This document shows, in pieces, positions 9,371 to 17,787 of a stretch of DNA of 48,719 nucleotides; within the stretch, counting starts at the first letter, position 1, and each line of letters begins with the position of its first letter. The stretch is from assembly GCA_902801755.1 (NCBI GenBank), contig CADCJM010000016.1, positions 1-48,719 on the forward strand, read 5' to 3'. The notes under the pieces were generated by a model. The model searched no databases, was not told the origin of the DNA, and saw only the letters and a list, made by a program, of their open reading frames with translations. This DNA is from Oscillospiraceae bacterium (lineage in GTDB: Bacteria > Bacillota > Clostridia > Saccharofermentanales > Saccharofermentanaceae). The translations under genes and the position numbers were made by a program.

Positions 9371-9997
9371 ATGCTTATATACAGAATTGCTGAAGACAAG
9401 GATCTGAAAACGATCAGCACATTATGTGCAGATGCTTTTATGGAGTACGATTTCTACAGACCTTTTGTGGAAGAACCGGAGAAGAGATGGAGATTCATCT
9501 ACGATCTGCATGTCCAATGCTTCAAGGCGGAGATCAAGCGGAAACAGGCCGTTGTGGGAGAAGAAGACGGTGAGATTATCACGGCGTTCTCGATTCACGA
9601 TCCGGGAAGAAAGCAGGCGGGGTTTTCCGAATATCTTGCAACAGGCATAGGTATGGTCTTTCATTACGGAATTACGCCTTTTAAGTGGTTTGACATGTAC
9701 GATAAATGTGTCGCTCCCGCTGACAGGTTTATTAAAGAGAATCCTGATGTTTACTATATCGAGATACTTGCCGTAAGGCCTGACAGGCAAAGGCACGGCA
9801 TAGGCACCAGGGATATTCAGGAATATATGGTGCCTTATGTAAAAGAAAAGGGCGGAGGCATGCTGTCTCTGATCACCAACTCCGTCGAAAATACTATGTT
9901 CTACGAATCGAACGGCTTTAAGTGTTTTGACTATATGAAGGTTCCCGCTTCCAAAACCGAGATCGGCAACTGGTGCTTCAGCATGACTGTTGATTAA
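9371..9997 (+). CDS. GNAT-family N-acetyltransferase
   Basis: 208 residues. The acetyl-CoA-binding motif A is IEILAVRPDRQRHGIGT with the R/Q-x-x-G-x-G/A-like pyrophosphate loop, followed by the typical C-terminal NTMFYESNGFKCFDY. The acceptor cannot be told from sequence. The last 4 bases overlap the 3' end of the opposing permease gene. It is separated by 72 bp from the Ntn hydrolase and may share its transcript. Confidence 0.85.
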   Translation: MLIYRIAEDKDLKTISTLCADAFMEYDFYRPFVEEPEKRWRFIYDLHVQCFKAEIKRKQAVVGEEDGEIITAFSIHDPGRKQAGFSEYLATGIGMVFHYGITPFKWFDMYDKCVAPADRFIKENPDVYYIEILAVRPDRQRHGIGTRDIQEYMVPYVKEKGGGMLSLITNSVENTMFYESNGFKCFDYMKVPASKTEIGNWCFSMTVD

Positions 9998-10923
9998 TCC
10001 TTAACCCCTCTTATTGTAAGTCCTGACACGAAGTATTTCTGAAGGAACGGATACAGGATCAGAAGCGGCAGCATAGAGACGACCGCTAAAGCCGAACGGA
10101 GTGTTCTGGGTGTGACAGGCAAAGGCTCGGGCTTATGTATTGTGTTCGTTTCAGACCTGATGTGCATGGTGTAAAAAGTATATTTCATTATTTCATATTG
10201 CAGGGTCGTGTACTGGGGCATGAATTTATTGTAGATCATTGCATCGAACCAGGAATTCCATTGGACCGTGGCAATGAAGAGCGCTATCGCAGCATAAACA
10301 GGCATGCATATAGGTGAAATGATGCTCCAGAAGATCCTGATATATCCGGCGCCGTCAAGCTTCGCTGCTTCCTCAAGCGAGTCCGGAATGCCCTTCATAT
10401 AAGTCCTCATTACGAGCACATATATGCCGCTTATGATGCCCGGGATAATGTAGACCCAGAATGAGTAGGTGAGATGAAGCTTTCTGTAAAGACAAAGTGT
10501 CGGAATAATACCTGCCTGTGCATATATTGTGATGATCCAGAACAGCGAGAGCCCCTTTTTGAATATAAATTTCTTCCGGCTTAAGATAAATGCGAGAAAA
10601 GCATTCGCGGCAACACCTATAGCCGTACCGATCAAGGTCCTTGCAATGGTTGTAACAGCGCCGTTTCTGATGCCCTCCCTTTCGAACAATACGGATTCGT
10701 AGCTTTTTGTTGACCAGACGTGTGGAAGCAGGTGGATCCTGCCGTATACCGCATCCTTTCCATCGCTGAAAGAGTATGCCAGCATGTTGATCACGGGGTA
10801 AAGGACAACTGCCGCAAATAAGATGAGGACTGCATATACGATTACATCGAAAACGATGTCAGAAGGTGTCTTCTTTTTCCGGATCTTTATCTTTACGCTT
10901 GCAACATTTTCGAGACTTGCCAT
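9994..10923 (-). CDS. orphan carbohydrate ABC transporter permease (LplC/YtcP-like)
   Basis: 309 residues from ATG 10923 (MASLENVASVKIK), chosen because GGAGG lies 9 nt upstream; the longer frame has no such site. There are about six membrane helices and the permease EAA loop EEAAKLDGAGYIRIFWSIISP, the coupling helix that docks onto the ATPase. C-terminal LPLLILYPFLQKYFVSGLTI is typical of the CUT1/LplC subgroup that imports oligosaccharides or glycosides. The partner permease, binding protein and ATPase are all absent nearby, so it must either work with distant genes or be a remnant. Confidence 0.88.
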   Translation of the reverse strand: MASLENVASVKIKIRKKKTPSDIVFDVIVYAVLILFAAVVLYPVINMLAYSFSDGKDAVYGRIHLLPHVWSTKSYESVLFEREGIRNGAVTTIARTLIGTAIGVAANAFLAFILSRKKFIFKKGLSLFWIITIYAQAGIIPTLCLYRKLHLTYSFWVYIIPGIISGIYVLVMRTYMKGIPDSLEEAAKLDGAGYIRIFWSIISPICMPVYAAIALFIATVQWNSWFDAMIYNKFMPQYTTLQYEIMKYTFYTMHIRSETNTIHKPEPLPVTPRTLRSALAVVSMLPLLILYPFLQKYFVSGLTIRGVKD

Positions 10924-11140
10924 GGCATTGTCCTCCAAAAGCACCGCCGAAGAAAACCCTTGGTTCCGTTTATAGGTTAGCATGACGGAAACAAGGGCTG
11001 CTACGGACAAACTCTGACATTAATACTGCATAATTGCAGAGAATCGGACATATCGTGAAATATCGAAGCTGATAGGATGTTATATCTTTTTATACAGGTG
11101 GGAATCCGCCCGGTTAAGGAATTGCTTATAGGCTAGGGCT

Positions 11141-11286
11141 GCAGCAACAAATCCTTAACTGGGGCGCTGCAGCCCTAACTTAGCAGCAACAGATCCTTAA
11201 CTGGGGCGCTGCAGCCCTAGCTTAGCAGCAACGAATCCTTAACAGGGGCGCCGTAGCCCTAGCTTAGCAGCAACAGATCCTTAACT
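11141..11286. repeat. 42-nt tandem repeat, 3.5 copies
   Basis: Units begin GCAGCAAC at 11141, 11183, 11225 and 11267, an exact 42-nt period. The first three are near-identical full units and the fourth diverges after TTAACT. Each unit can fold (GCTGC pairs with GCAGC of the next unit), and the first contains a 12-bp inverted repeat of TAGGGCTGCAGC around the 11134-11177 span. The repeat lies in the gene-free stretch 10924-11389, where I found no coding potential. Confidence 0.85.
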
Positions 11287-11287
11287 G

Positions 11288-11363
11288 AGGTGGCACCGCC
11301 CGTATAACCGCACCACCCACACAAAAAGGGGCCGCTCGCTTTCCAAAGAACGGCCCCCTTTTT
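11288..11363 (+). promoter_or_regulatory. T-box-like antiterminator motif and terminator without a downstream gene
   Basis: AGGTGGCACCGC at 11288-11299 matches the conserved T-box sequence (AGGGTGGNACCGCG) except at the edges, and a strong intrinsic terminator follows at 11323-11363, the order expected of a T-box leader. I could not find a convincing Stem I or specifier loop upstream; the space is taken by the 42-nt repeats. The next gene on this strand is far away, and metY ends here on the other strand. It is either a decayed T-box or a chance match. Confidence 0.35.
11323..11363. terminator. strong bidirectional intrinsic terminator
   Basis: AAAAAGGGGCCG at 11323-11334 pairs with CGGCCCCCTTTTT at 11351-11363, with one extra C. 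The A and T tracts make it work on both strands; on the minus strand it ends metY 27 nt after its stop codon. Confidence 0.85.
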
Positions 11364-11389
11364 ACTATTAAGGCTAGAATAACTGGTTA

Positions 11390-12685
11390 TTATGTAAACG
11401 CCTTTTCAAAGGCCTGGTCAAGGTCATCGATAAGATCCTGAGGATCTTCAAGGCCGATGGATAATCTGATCGTGTTGATCGAGAGGCCCGTGACATCACG
11501 CTGCTCGTGTGTAAGTTCACCGTGAGTTGTCTGCGCGGGATTAACGATGAGAGATCTGGCATCGCCGATGTTTGCCTGGTAGCCGAAGATATTGACTGAT
11601 TCGATGAATTTGCGCTTCTGTTCTTCCGTGCCGTTGAACTCGAAAGAGAAGATTCCGCCGGCGCCTTTCGGAAGGTACTTATCAGCGAGAGACTTGTATT
11701 TGCTGCCTGCGGCGTAAGGGTAGCTGATCCAGTTAACATGCTTGTTTGTCTCAAGATACTTAACGATCTTAACAGCTGAAGATGTCTGCTTGGCGACTCT
11801 CTCGGAGAGCGTCTCGATGCCGAGAAGGATGAGGTAAGCGTCAAAAGGTGAGAGCGCAGCGCCTAAGTAATTAAGGTGTACGGCTCTGATCTTGCCCGTG
11901 ACGGGTGAGACGGGGAAGATATCCAAGATGCTCCTGGGATTCTCGTTACGATCTCTTAAGAACCAGAGCTTTCTGTCGAGGATGGGGAACTTCGCAGGAT
12001 CATAGTTGAAGCCGCCCTTCTCGAGGACAATTCCTGCGATTACGTTGCCGTGTCCGCATAAAGCCTTTGTCGCGGAATATACGACGATGTCTGCGCCGTG
12101 CTCGAAAGGATTGAAGAGATAAGGTGTAGCAGCCGTATTATCTACAATGAGCGGAATGCCGTGCTTGTGGGCGATCTCTGCGATAGCATCGAAGTCAAGA
12201 ACTGTTGCGAGAGGATTGGAGATCGTCTCGATATAGATAGCTTTTGTATCTTCCTTGATGTTCCTTTCAAACTCCTGCGGGTCGTCGGGGTCTGCGATCA
12301 TGTCGTAATTAACGCCGAGCTCTTCAAGGATCGAGTGGAAGCCGTCTACAGCGCCGCCGTAGAGTCTGGGGCTTGTGAGGATCCTGCCGCCTTTTGCTGC
12401 AAGGGCCAGTACCGTGTATGAGATAGCTGCCATTCCGGATGCGACTGCGACTGCGTAATCAACGCCGTGAAGTGCTGCAACGCGCTTTTCGAGCACCTGG
12501 ACTGTGGGGTTGGAGACTCTTGTGTAGAGCGGGTCTTCGAGTTCGAAAGCGAAGAGCTTATCTGCCCTTGCTGTGCTTCCCATCTCATATGCTACTGTCT
12601 GGTAGATCGGTACGCTTACGGCATTGTTATGCTCAAGCGGGTTATATCCTGCACGGATCTTTAATGTGTCGAAATTATAAGCCAT
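11390..12685 (-). CDS. metY: O-acetylhomoserine sulfhydrylase (aminocarboxypropyltransferase)
   Basis: 431 residues, full length for the family. PLP-dependent Cys/Met-metabolism enzyme that makes homocysteine from O-acetylhomoserine and sulfide, or methionine directly from methanethiol. The PLP lysine lies in VVYSATKALCGHGN; other motifs are DPLYTRVSNPTV, VASGMAAISYTVLALA, YIETISNPLATVLD and the C-terminal NTIRLSIGLEDPQDLIDDL. The ATG at 12685 (MAYNFDTLK) is preferred over the one two codons upstream because the AGGAGG then sits 8 nt away. Its nearness to the nitrogenase-like operon and sulfur transporters suggests it may capture methanethiol, an inference. Confidence 0.95.
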   Translation of the reverse strand: MAYNFDTLKIRAGYNPLEHNNAVSVPIYQTVAYEMGSTARADKLFAFELEDPLYTRVSNPTVQVLEKRVAALHGVDYAVAVASGMAAISYTVLALAAKGGRILTSPRLYGGAVDGFHSILEELGVNYDMIADPDDPQEFERNIKEDTKAIYIETISNPLATVLDFDAIAEIAHKHGIPLIVDNTAATPYLFNPFEHGADIVVYSATKALCGHGNVIAGIVLEKGGFNYDPAKFPILDRKLWFLRDRNENPRSILDIFPVSPVTGKIRAVHLNYLGAALSPFDAYLILLGIETLSERVAKQTSSAVKIVKYLETNKHVNWISYPYAAGSKYKSLADKYLPKGAGGIFSFEFNGTEEQKRKFIESVNIFGYQANIGDARSLIVNPAQTTHGELTHEQRDVTGLSINTIRLSIGLEDPQDLIDDLDQAFEKAFT

Positions 12686-12750
12686 ATTCATGTCCTCCTG
12701 TGTTGGAAGGAATTATAGAATAGCCTTGGAATTAAAGATAATAGACGTTT

Positions 12751-12768
12751 TTTATCGCTTCCGATAAA
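12751..12768. promoter_or_regulatory. inverted repeat in the metY / GNAT divergent promoter region
   Basis: TTTATCG at 12751-12757 and CGATAAA at 12762-12768 form a perfect 7-bp inverted repeat with a 4-nt spacer, midway between divergent genes. A regulator site is likely; the regulator is unknown and the motif differs from TATAAC-N5-GTTATA. Confidence 0.45.
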
Positions 12769-12814
12769 GAAAAGGTATACCCCGCTTCTACGCCGCATCG
12801 TATAGAATAGGGAC

Positions 12815-13309
12815 ATGAATATCAGAACTGCAACAACAGAAGATCTTAATATACTTACTGCAGTCGAGAAGGAATGCTTCCCGCCGAATGAAGCTGCTTC
12901 AGAAAAAGACTTCCACGAAAGACTTGAAGTTTATGCTGCCCATTTCTGGCTTCTTTTTGACGGCGACAGGCTCGTTTCTTTTGTTGACGGTTTTGCAACT
13001 GATGAAAGAGATCTTACTGACAGGATGTATGAGGATGCCTCCATGCACGATGAATACGGCGCCTGGCAGATGATCTTCGGTGTAAATACTATTCCTGAAT
13101 ACAGGAAAAAAGGGTGCGCCGGAACACTCATAAAGCATGTTATCAGTGAAGCGGAAAAGCAGGGCCGTGACGGTCTTGTTCTTACGTGTAAAAAAGAACT
13201 AATACCTTATTATTCACGTTTCGGTTTTGTTAATGAAGGTGTCACCTTAAAATCACTTCACGGCGGAGTGACATGGTATCAAATGCGCTTGACATTCAAG
13301 CCCGTATAG
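12815..13309 (+). CDS. GNAT-family N-acetyltransferase
   Basis: 164 residues with motif A FGVNTIPEYRKKGCAGTLIKH (partial match to Q/R-x-x-G-x-G/A) and a C-terminal LIPYYSRFGFVNEG, both typical of GNAT enzymes. It is transcribed divergently from metY and precedes the sulfonate-type importer by 92 bp. The acceptor is unknown; small amine or amino-acid acetylation is usual for this length. A likely -10 (TATAGAAT) lies about 20 nt before the ATG. Confidence 0.85.
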   Translation: MNIRTATTEDLNILTAVEKECFPPNEAASEKDFHERLEVYAAHFWLLFDGDRLVSFVDGFATDERDLTDRMYEDASMHDEYGAWQMIFGVNTIPEYRKKGCAGTLIKHVISEAEKQGRDGLVLTCKKELIPYYSRFGFVNEGVTLKSLHGGVTWYQMRLTFKPV

Positions 13310-13401
13310 CCTTTTGTTATAGGTTTCTATGAGATTTATAAATTAGCGGCGAAAACATCTCTGTGCTTAAATCTTCTCAATCAAAAAAGGAGGCGGCAGT
13401 T

Positions 13402-14448
13402 ATGTCACAGAGATTCACAAAAGAGAAGGTTCTCGCTGCTTTGAAGAAGTCAGCAGCGGTCATTACACTCTTCTCACTTACATTATCCTTTGCAGGTTGT
13501 GCAAAGAAAGAAGAAGGCACCAAATACGGCAAGATCAATATCCCGGGACTCGACGGTTCTTTATGCGGAGCTCCGATCTATATTGCATATGAGAACGGTT
13601 ACTTCAAAGAAGAAGGCTTCGATGTTACTTTGATCTCGGCTGATACCGAGACAAGAAAGATCGGTCTTAACAACGGTACTATCCCGATCGTTAACGGCGA
13701 CTTCCAGTTCTTCCCTTCAATGGAGCAGGGCGTTAACACGATCGTAGTAGACAAGCTTCACGACGGATGCATCAAAATCGTTGTCCGTCCTGATTCCGAC
13801 ATCAAGACAGCCGAAGACCTTAAGGGTCTTAAGATCGGTGTCGACGAAGTAGGCGGAACACCCCACCAGGTAGCAAGCGTATGGCTCGAGAATGCAGGCA
13901 TCTCAGCAAGGCAGGAAAATCACGAAGTGGAATTCCTTCCTTTTGCAGACGGCAACCTCGAACTCGAAGCACTCTATAAGGGTGATCTTGATGCCGCAGC
14001 AATGTGGGACCCGCTCGCAAGCGTAGCAGAGAAGGCAGGCAAGGTTAAGACTATCCTGGATATCACAAAGGATGAACCTTTCGCAGGCAAGGCATGCTGC
14101 TTCTTATATGCATCAAAGGTCTTATATGAGAAGAACCCTGAAGAAGTTGCGGCACTCCTCCGTGCATACAGAAAGGCACAGGACTTCATAAACAAGAATC
14201 CCGAGCAGGCTGTAGACATCATCATCAAGGGCAAGTATTCACAGATCGAAGACCGTGATCTTGCGATCTACCTGATCACTTCATATAACTATCCTTCATT
14301 TGAGCAGCGCCAGGCAGGTGCATTCAACGTAAAAGATGACGTGCACTATTTCGCTCAGCAGCTCTACGATATCGGTTATCTGAAGACAGACGCGGATACT
14401 TACACTTCGAAATATTACGCTGATGTGAATGTGGATGGCGGCAAATGA
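13402..14448 (+). CDS. NitT/TauT-family ABC transporter substrate-binding lipoprotein (SsuA-like)
   Basis: 348 residues from ATG 13402, preceded by AGGAGG at 8-10 nt; the longer upstream frame lacks a ribosome binding site. The signal peptide ends in lipobox SFAGC. Family features are APIYIAYENGYFKEEGFDV, the domain-linker region DLKGLKIGVDEVGGTPHQVA and AAAMWDPLASVAEKAG. Proteins of this class bind sulfonates, taurine, nitrate or thiamine precursors; the sulfur context favours an organosulfur ligand. The stop overlaps the permease start (ATGA). Confidence 0.9.
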   Translation: MSQRFTKEKVLAALKKSAAVITLFSLTLSFAGCAKKEEGTKYGKINIPGLDGSLCGAPIYIAYENGYFKEEGFDVTLISADTETRKIGLNNGTIPIVNGDFQFFPSMEQGVNTIVVDKLHDGCIKIVVRPDSDIKTAEDLKGLKIGVDEVGGTPHQVASVWLENAGISARQENHEVEFLPFADGNLELEALYKGDLDAAAMWDPLASVAEKAGKVKTILDITKDEPFAGKACCFLYASKVLYEKNPEEVAALLRAYRKAQDFINKNPEQAVDIIIKGKYSQIEDRDLAIYLITSYNYPSFEQRQAGAFNVKDDVHYFAQQLYDIGYLKTDADTYTSKYYADVNVDGGK

Positions 14449-15434
14449 TAAAGAAGAGTTCTGTCATCTATGGGCTGCTGCTGTCAGTATCAGGATTCCT
14501 TATAGCGGCACTTCTAAATGCCCTGATCCCGATCACGGCACCCGTTGAGATCGTCGATTATCCGGTAGGCTCTGCATTCATAAACATCAACATCGCATAC
14601 AGGATCGTGCTTTTCTTCTTAGCTGCATTGTTCCTTATTCTGGGACTGATATCCCTTAGGGACCACGACAAATGGAAGAAGTTTGTTAAGGGCGCACCAT
14701 TAAGATTTGCATCAGGTATAGGCCTTTTGCTGTGGGACCTTCTGGGAACCAAATGGCAGGTTCTGCCTCAGCCGTTTTTCCCCGGTCCTGCAGGAATAAT
14801 CGAAGCGTTTCTCATAGAGCCCCAGTTCGTGCTGGAGAATACACTTTATTCATTAAGGCTTTATGCAGCAGGATTTATCTCAGGCGTTTTTTTCGGAGTC
14901 GGTACCGGCATCCTGATAGGCTGGTTTCCGAAGGTATACTACTGGGTTACACCCGTGCTTAATGTTACGGGTGTAATTCCGGCGGTAGCCTGGATGCCAT
15001 TTGCTTTAACGCTCCTTCCGACACCTTTTGCAGCTGCGGTATTCCTTATCGTGATCTGCGTATGGTTCCCGGTTACGAGCCTTACTGCCCAGGGCATCAA
15101 GTCGACGCCGAAGGTGCAGTTCGAAGCTGCAAGAACACTTGGTTCCAACACATTCGACCTCGTGTTCAGAGTGGCAGTGCCACATGCGATGCCCCAGATC
15201 TTTACAGGCATCTCGACAGCGAATGCATTTGCTTTCACAACGCTCGTTATGGCGGAGATGATGGGTCAGCCGGGAGGCCTCGGTTACTACATCAATCTCT
15301 CCAAGGTGTGGAGCGCTTACTATAAGGTTTTCGCTGCGATCATAGTAATGGCGGTATTATTCAGCTTCATTACCGCGATCCTTGAGAGGATCCAGAAATA
15401 CGCCTTAAGATGGCAGAAGGGACTCGTAAGATAA
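14445..15434 (+). CDS. NitT/TauT-family ABC transporter permease (SsuC-like)
   Basis: 329 residues with six or more predicted membrane helices. The EAA coupling loop reads FEAARTLGSNTFDLVFRVAVP, and LGYYINLSKVW is typical of SsuC/TauC-type permeases. The family usually has ~260 residues; here an extra N-terminal ~70-residue segment adds two helices (about 5-25 and 45-66). It overlaps the binding-protein gene by 4 nt and the ATPase gene by 1 nt, so the three were one operon. Confidence 0.9.
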   Translation: MIKKSSVIYGLLLSVSGFLIAALLNALIPITAPVEIVDYPVGSAFININIAYRIVLFFLAALFLILGLISLRDHDKWKKFVKGAPLRFASGIGLLLWDLLGTKWQVLPQPFFPGPAGIIEAFLIEPQFVLENTLYSLRLYAAGFISGVFFGVGTGILIGWFPKVYYWVTPVLNVTGVIPAVAWMPFALTLLPTPFAAAVFLIVICVWFPVTSLTAQGIKSTPKVQFEAARTLGSNTFDLVFRVAVPHAMPQIFTGISTANAFAFTTLVMAEMMGQPGGLGYYINLSKVWSAYYKVFAAIIVMAVLFSFITAILERIQKYALRWQKGLVR

Positions 15435-16153
15435 TGGCAGACAATAACAACAATGAAGATTACATTCTTACGATCTGGAGGACGTAAGCCTTAAGGTAAA
15501 GCGCGGTGAGTTCATCTCGATAATAGGTGCTTCAGGGTGCGGCAAGACAACGCTCTTAAGATCTATCGCAGGTCTTGATAAGCCTGATTCGGGTTCAATC
15601 GTGATGGAAGACCATCCTATCAAAAAGCCCGATCCCGAGCGCGGTTATGTTTTCCAGCAGGGCGGCCTTTTTAACTGGCTTACCGTTGAGCAGAACATAG
15701 CATACGGACTTAAGACAAGACGTGTTTATAAGCAGAAGAAGAGCGATGTCGCGAAATATATCGAACTTGTCGGACTTAAAGGATTTGAGGACTCATATCC
15801 TTATCAGATAAGCGGTGGTATGGCCCAGAGAGTTGCTATCGCAAGAACACTTATTAATGAACCGAAGATGCTCCTTCTGGACGAACCGATGGGTGCTCTC
15901 GATTCATTCACCAGAGCTGATATCCAGGATAAGCTCCTGGAACTTCACAGGCTCAACGGCATAACGATGGTGCTTGTCACACATGACATCGATGAGAATG
16001 ACGCCGAGACCGGGCAAGATCAGCAACATCATCGATGTTAATATCCCTCATCCGAGGCAGAGAGGCGAAGCGGAATTCCTTGCCATGAGAAGGAAGCTCC
16101 TGCAGAAATTCGACCTTGCGACAGCTCATCCGGAGCCGGAATACAACATTTAA
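15434..16153 (+). pseudogene. SsuB-like ABC ATPase gene with two small internal deletions
   Basis: ATG 15434 reads MADNNNNEDYILTI and then meets TAA at 15485. The proper ATPase frame resumes at LEDVSLKV (15475 on) one frame over, so about 20-30 codons before the Walker A motif (GASGCGKTT) are missing. Walker A, signature ISGGMAQRVAIAR, Walker B LLLDEPMGALD and H-loop LVTHDIDE are intact. After DIDE the usual AVYLSDRIV-like block of about 10 residues is missing and the frame shifts back, giving MTPRPGKISNIIDVNIPHPR to a stop at 16153. Outer parts are in one frame and the middle in another. Unless this is a sequencing or assembly error, the importer lacks its own working ATPase. Confidence 0.85.
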
Positions 16154-16171
16154 GAAAGCAGAGGAATCAAT

Positions 16172-16576
16172 ATGAACAAGACAAAGATAACAGGCATTGT
16201 GATTGCCGTTTTAGGACTTCTTACAGCACTTATACCGACAGTGATCTTTAAGGTCTGCGAGGCTATGGACGGCAAGTTCATGAAGTGCCACTGGACATCA
16301 CAGACTGAAGTTGCGGTCGGCATTGCAACGATTGTTTTAGGCCTTCTTATCGTGGTATCGAAAGAAAAGGCCGCGCAGGCAGCTTATGCAGTAGCATCTG
16401 CAATTAACGGCGTACTGGTGATCCTTATTCCCACAGTCGTTATCGGTGTATGCGGATCTCATGACATGCCCTGCCATTCAGGAACACAGCCTGCACTTAT
16501 CATCGCAGGTTCTCTTATCATCGTAACTGCTCTCATCAATGCAGTATCTTATGTCATCTCAAAGAAGAAAGCTTAA
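16172..16576 (+). CDS. DUF4418 family membrane protein
   Basis: 134 residues with four predicted membrane helices and little else; two Cys/His-containing loops (KCHWTSQTE and MPCHSGTQP) repeat in the two halves, suggesting an internal duplication. The pattern matches DUF4418, a family often next to MacB-type ABC genes, as here, where the permease starts directly after its stop. Function unknown; it is probably an accessory of the exporter. Confidence 0.75.
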   Translation: MNKTKITGIVIAVLGLLTALIPTVIFKVCEAMDGKFMKCHWTSQTEVAVGIATIVLGLLIVVSKEKAAQAAYAVASAINGVLVILIPTVVIGVCGSHDMPCHSGTQPALIIAGSLIIVTALINAVSYVISKKKA

Positions 16577-16577
16577 G

Positions 16578-17786
16578 ATGTCTGCATTTAATGAAAGTTT
16601 CAGATTCGGCATCAGGAACATCAGGAAAAGACCATACAGGTCTTTCTGCCTGGTGCTTGCTGCCGTGATCGGTTCATATGCGCTTTTTGTAGGACTCGCG
16701 CTTAAGGCATCGCTTAATAACGGTATTGGAAGAATGCAGGAGAGAATGGGAGCAGATCTCATGATCGTTCCTGAATCTTCTGAGATCGAAGCGCGCAATA
16801 TCCTTCTTACAGGCGAGCCTGAGTTCTTCTATATGGACGTTGCTGTGGCAACAGCTGCTGCGGAGATTGAAGGCGTTGAATGTGCCACCAGCCAGTTCTA
16901 TTTCACATCATTATCTTCAGACTGCTGCTCCACAAGAGTTCAGCTCATTGCTTTCGATCCTGATACAGACTTCGTTATCGGTCCATGGATCGATGAGAGA
17001 GTAACTTCAGATGTATCTAACGGCAGCGTTATCATCGGAAGCGAGGTAACACCTCTGTCCAATGGCAAAGTCAAGTTCTACGGCAATGAATACAGTGTCG
17101 CAGGCAAGCTCGGCGAGACCGCTACAGGCCTTGACCATTCGGTCTTCATGTCGAGAGATACTATGCATGGAATCTTAAATGATGCAAAGGATAAGGGATA
17201 TCAGTTCTTAAATCCCGAGGATGACGGCGCATGGGTATCGACAGTCCTTCTCCGCGTCAGCGATGATGCAGATATCACAGCTGTCGAAAAGGAGATCTAT
17301 AACAGAGCCGGCGGCATCAGATTCATCGAGACAGATAAACTTATCAGTGATGTCGCAGTTAAGCTCGGTTCTGTCGAGAATATAATCAATGTGACTTTGA
17401 CAGTGCTCCTTGTATTTTCATTCCTTACGATGATCCTGTTTTTCTCAGTCATCTTCCACGAGAGGAAAAAGGAATTTGCCGTATTAAGGATATTAGGAAC
17501 GTCTTCCCGCCGCATCTGCTTTTTCTCTCTTACAGAAGGCATTACGATCGGCGCAGCAGGCGGCATTATTGGCCTTGTCCTGGGAATACTTACAGTATTT
17601 CCTTTTAATCACTATATCGAGAATTCATTGGATGTTCCGTACCTCATGCCTTCTGTGGCTGCAGTTATCCTTTACGGCATGATCGGAGTTCTCGTAACAA
17701 CATTGTTCGGATCACTTTCTTCATTCCTCTCGACATTAAGTCTTGCACATGCCGAGACATATTACACGATGAGGACGGGAGAATAA
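16578..17786 (+). CDS. FtsX/MacB-like ABC transporter permease
   Basis: 402 residues from ATG 16578, just after the DUF4418 stop. One membrane helix is near the N-terminus (SFCLVLAAVIGSYALFVGLAL). A large extracytoplasmic domain of ~220 residues follows, then three C-terminal helices with the FtsX-domain stretch FHERKKEFAVLRILGTSSRRI. This is the MacB/LolC architecture of mechanotransmission exporters, which move lipoproteins, peptides or drugs. The partner ATPase starts 2 nt after its stop. Specificity is unknown. Confidence 0.9.
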   Translation: MSAFNESFRFGIRNIRKRPYRSFCLVLAAVIGSYALFVGLALKASLNNGIGRMQERMGADLMIVPESSEIEARNILLTGEPEFFYMDVAVATAAAEIEGVECATSQFYFTSLSSDCCSTRVQLIAFDPDTDFVIGPWIDERVTSDVSNGSVIIGSEVTPLSNGKVKFYGNEYSVAGKLGETATGLDHSVFMSRDTMHGILNDAKDKGYQFLNPEDDGAWVSTVLLRVSDDADITAVEKEIYNRAGGIRFIETDKLISDVAVKLGSVENIINVTLTVLLVFSFLTMILFFSVIFHERKKEFAVLRILGTSSRRICFFSLTEGITIGAAGGIIGLVLGILTVFPFNHYIENSLDVPYLMPSVAAVILYGMIGVLVTTLFGSLSSFLSTLSLAHAETYYTMRTGE

Positions 17787-17787
17787 G

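Noticed and set aside
11084..11140. Cobalamin or SAM riboswitch
   Set aside because: GGTGGGAATCCGCC recalls a piece of the cobalamin riboswitch, but the B12 box and the other conserved elements are missing; no SAM-I signature is present before metY or metN.
11141..11286. CRISPR array
   Set aside because: The 42-nt units are directly contiguous with no unique spacers and no cas genes are present.
15434..16153. Programmed ribosomal frameshift in the SsuB-like gene
   Set aside because: Conserved residues are missing at both junctions and no slippery sequence is seen, so deletions explain it better.
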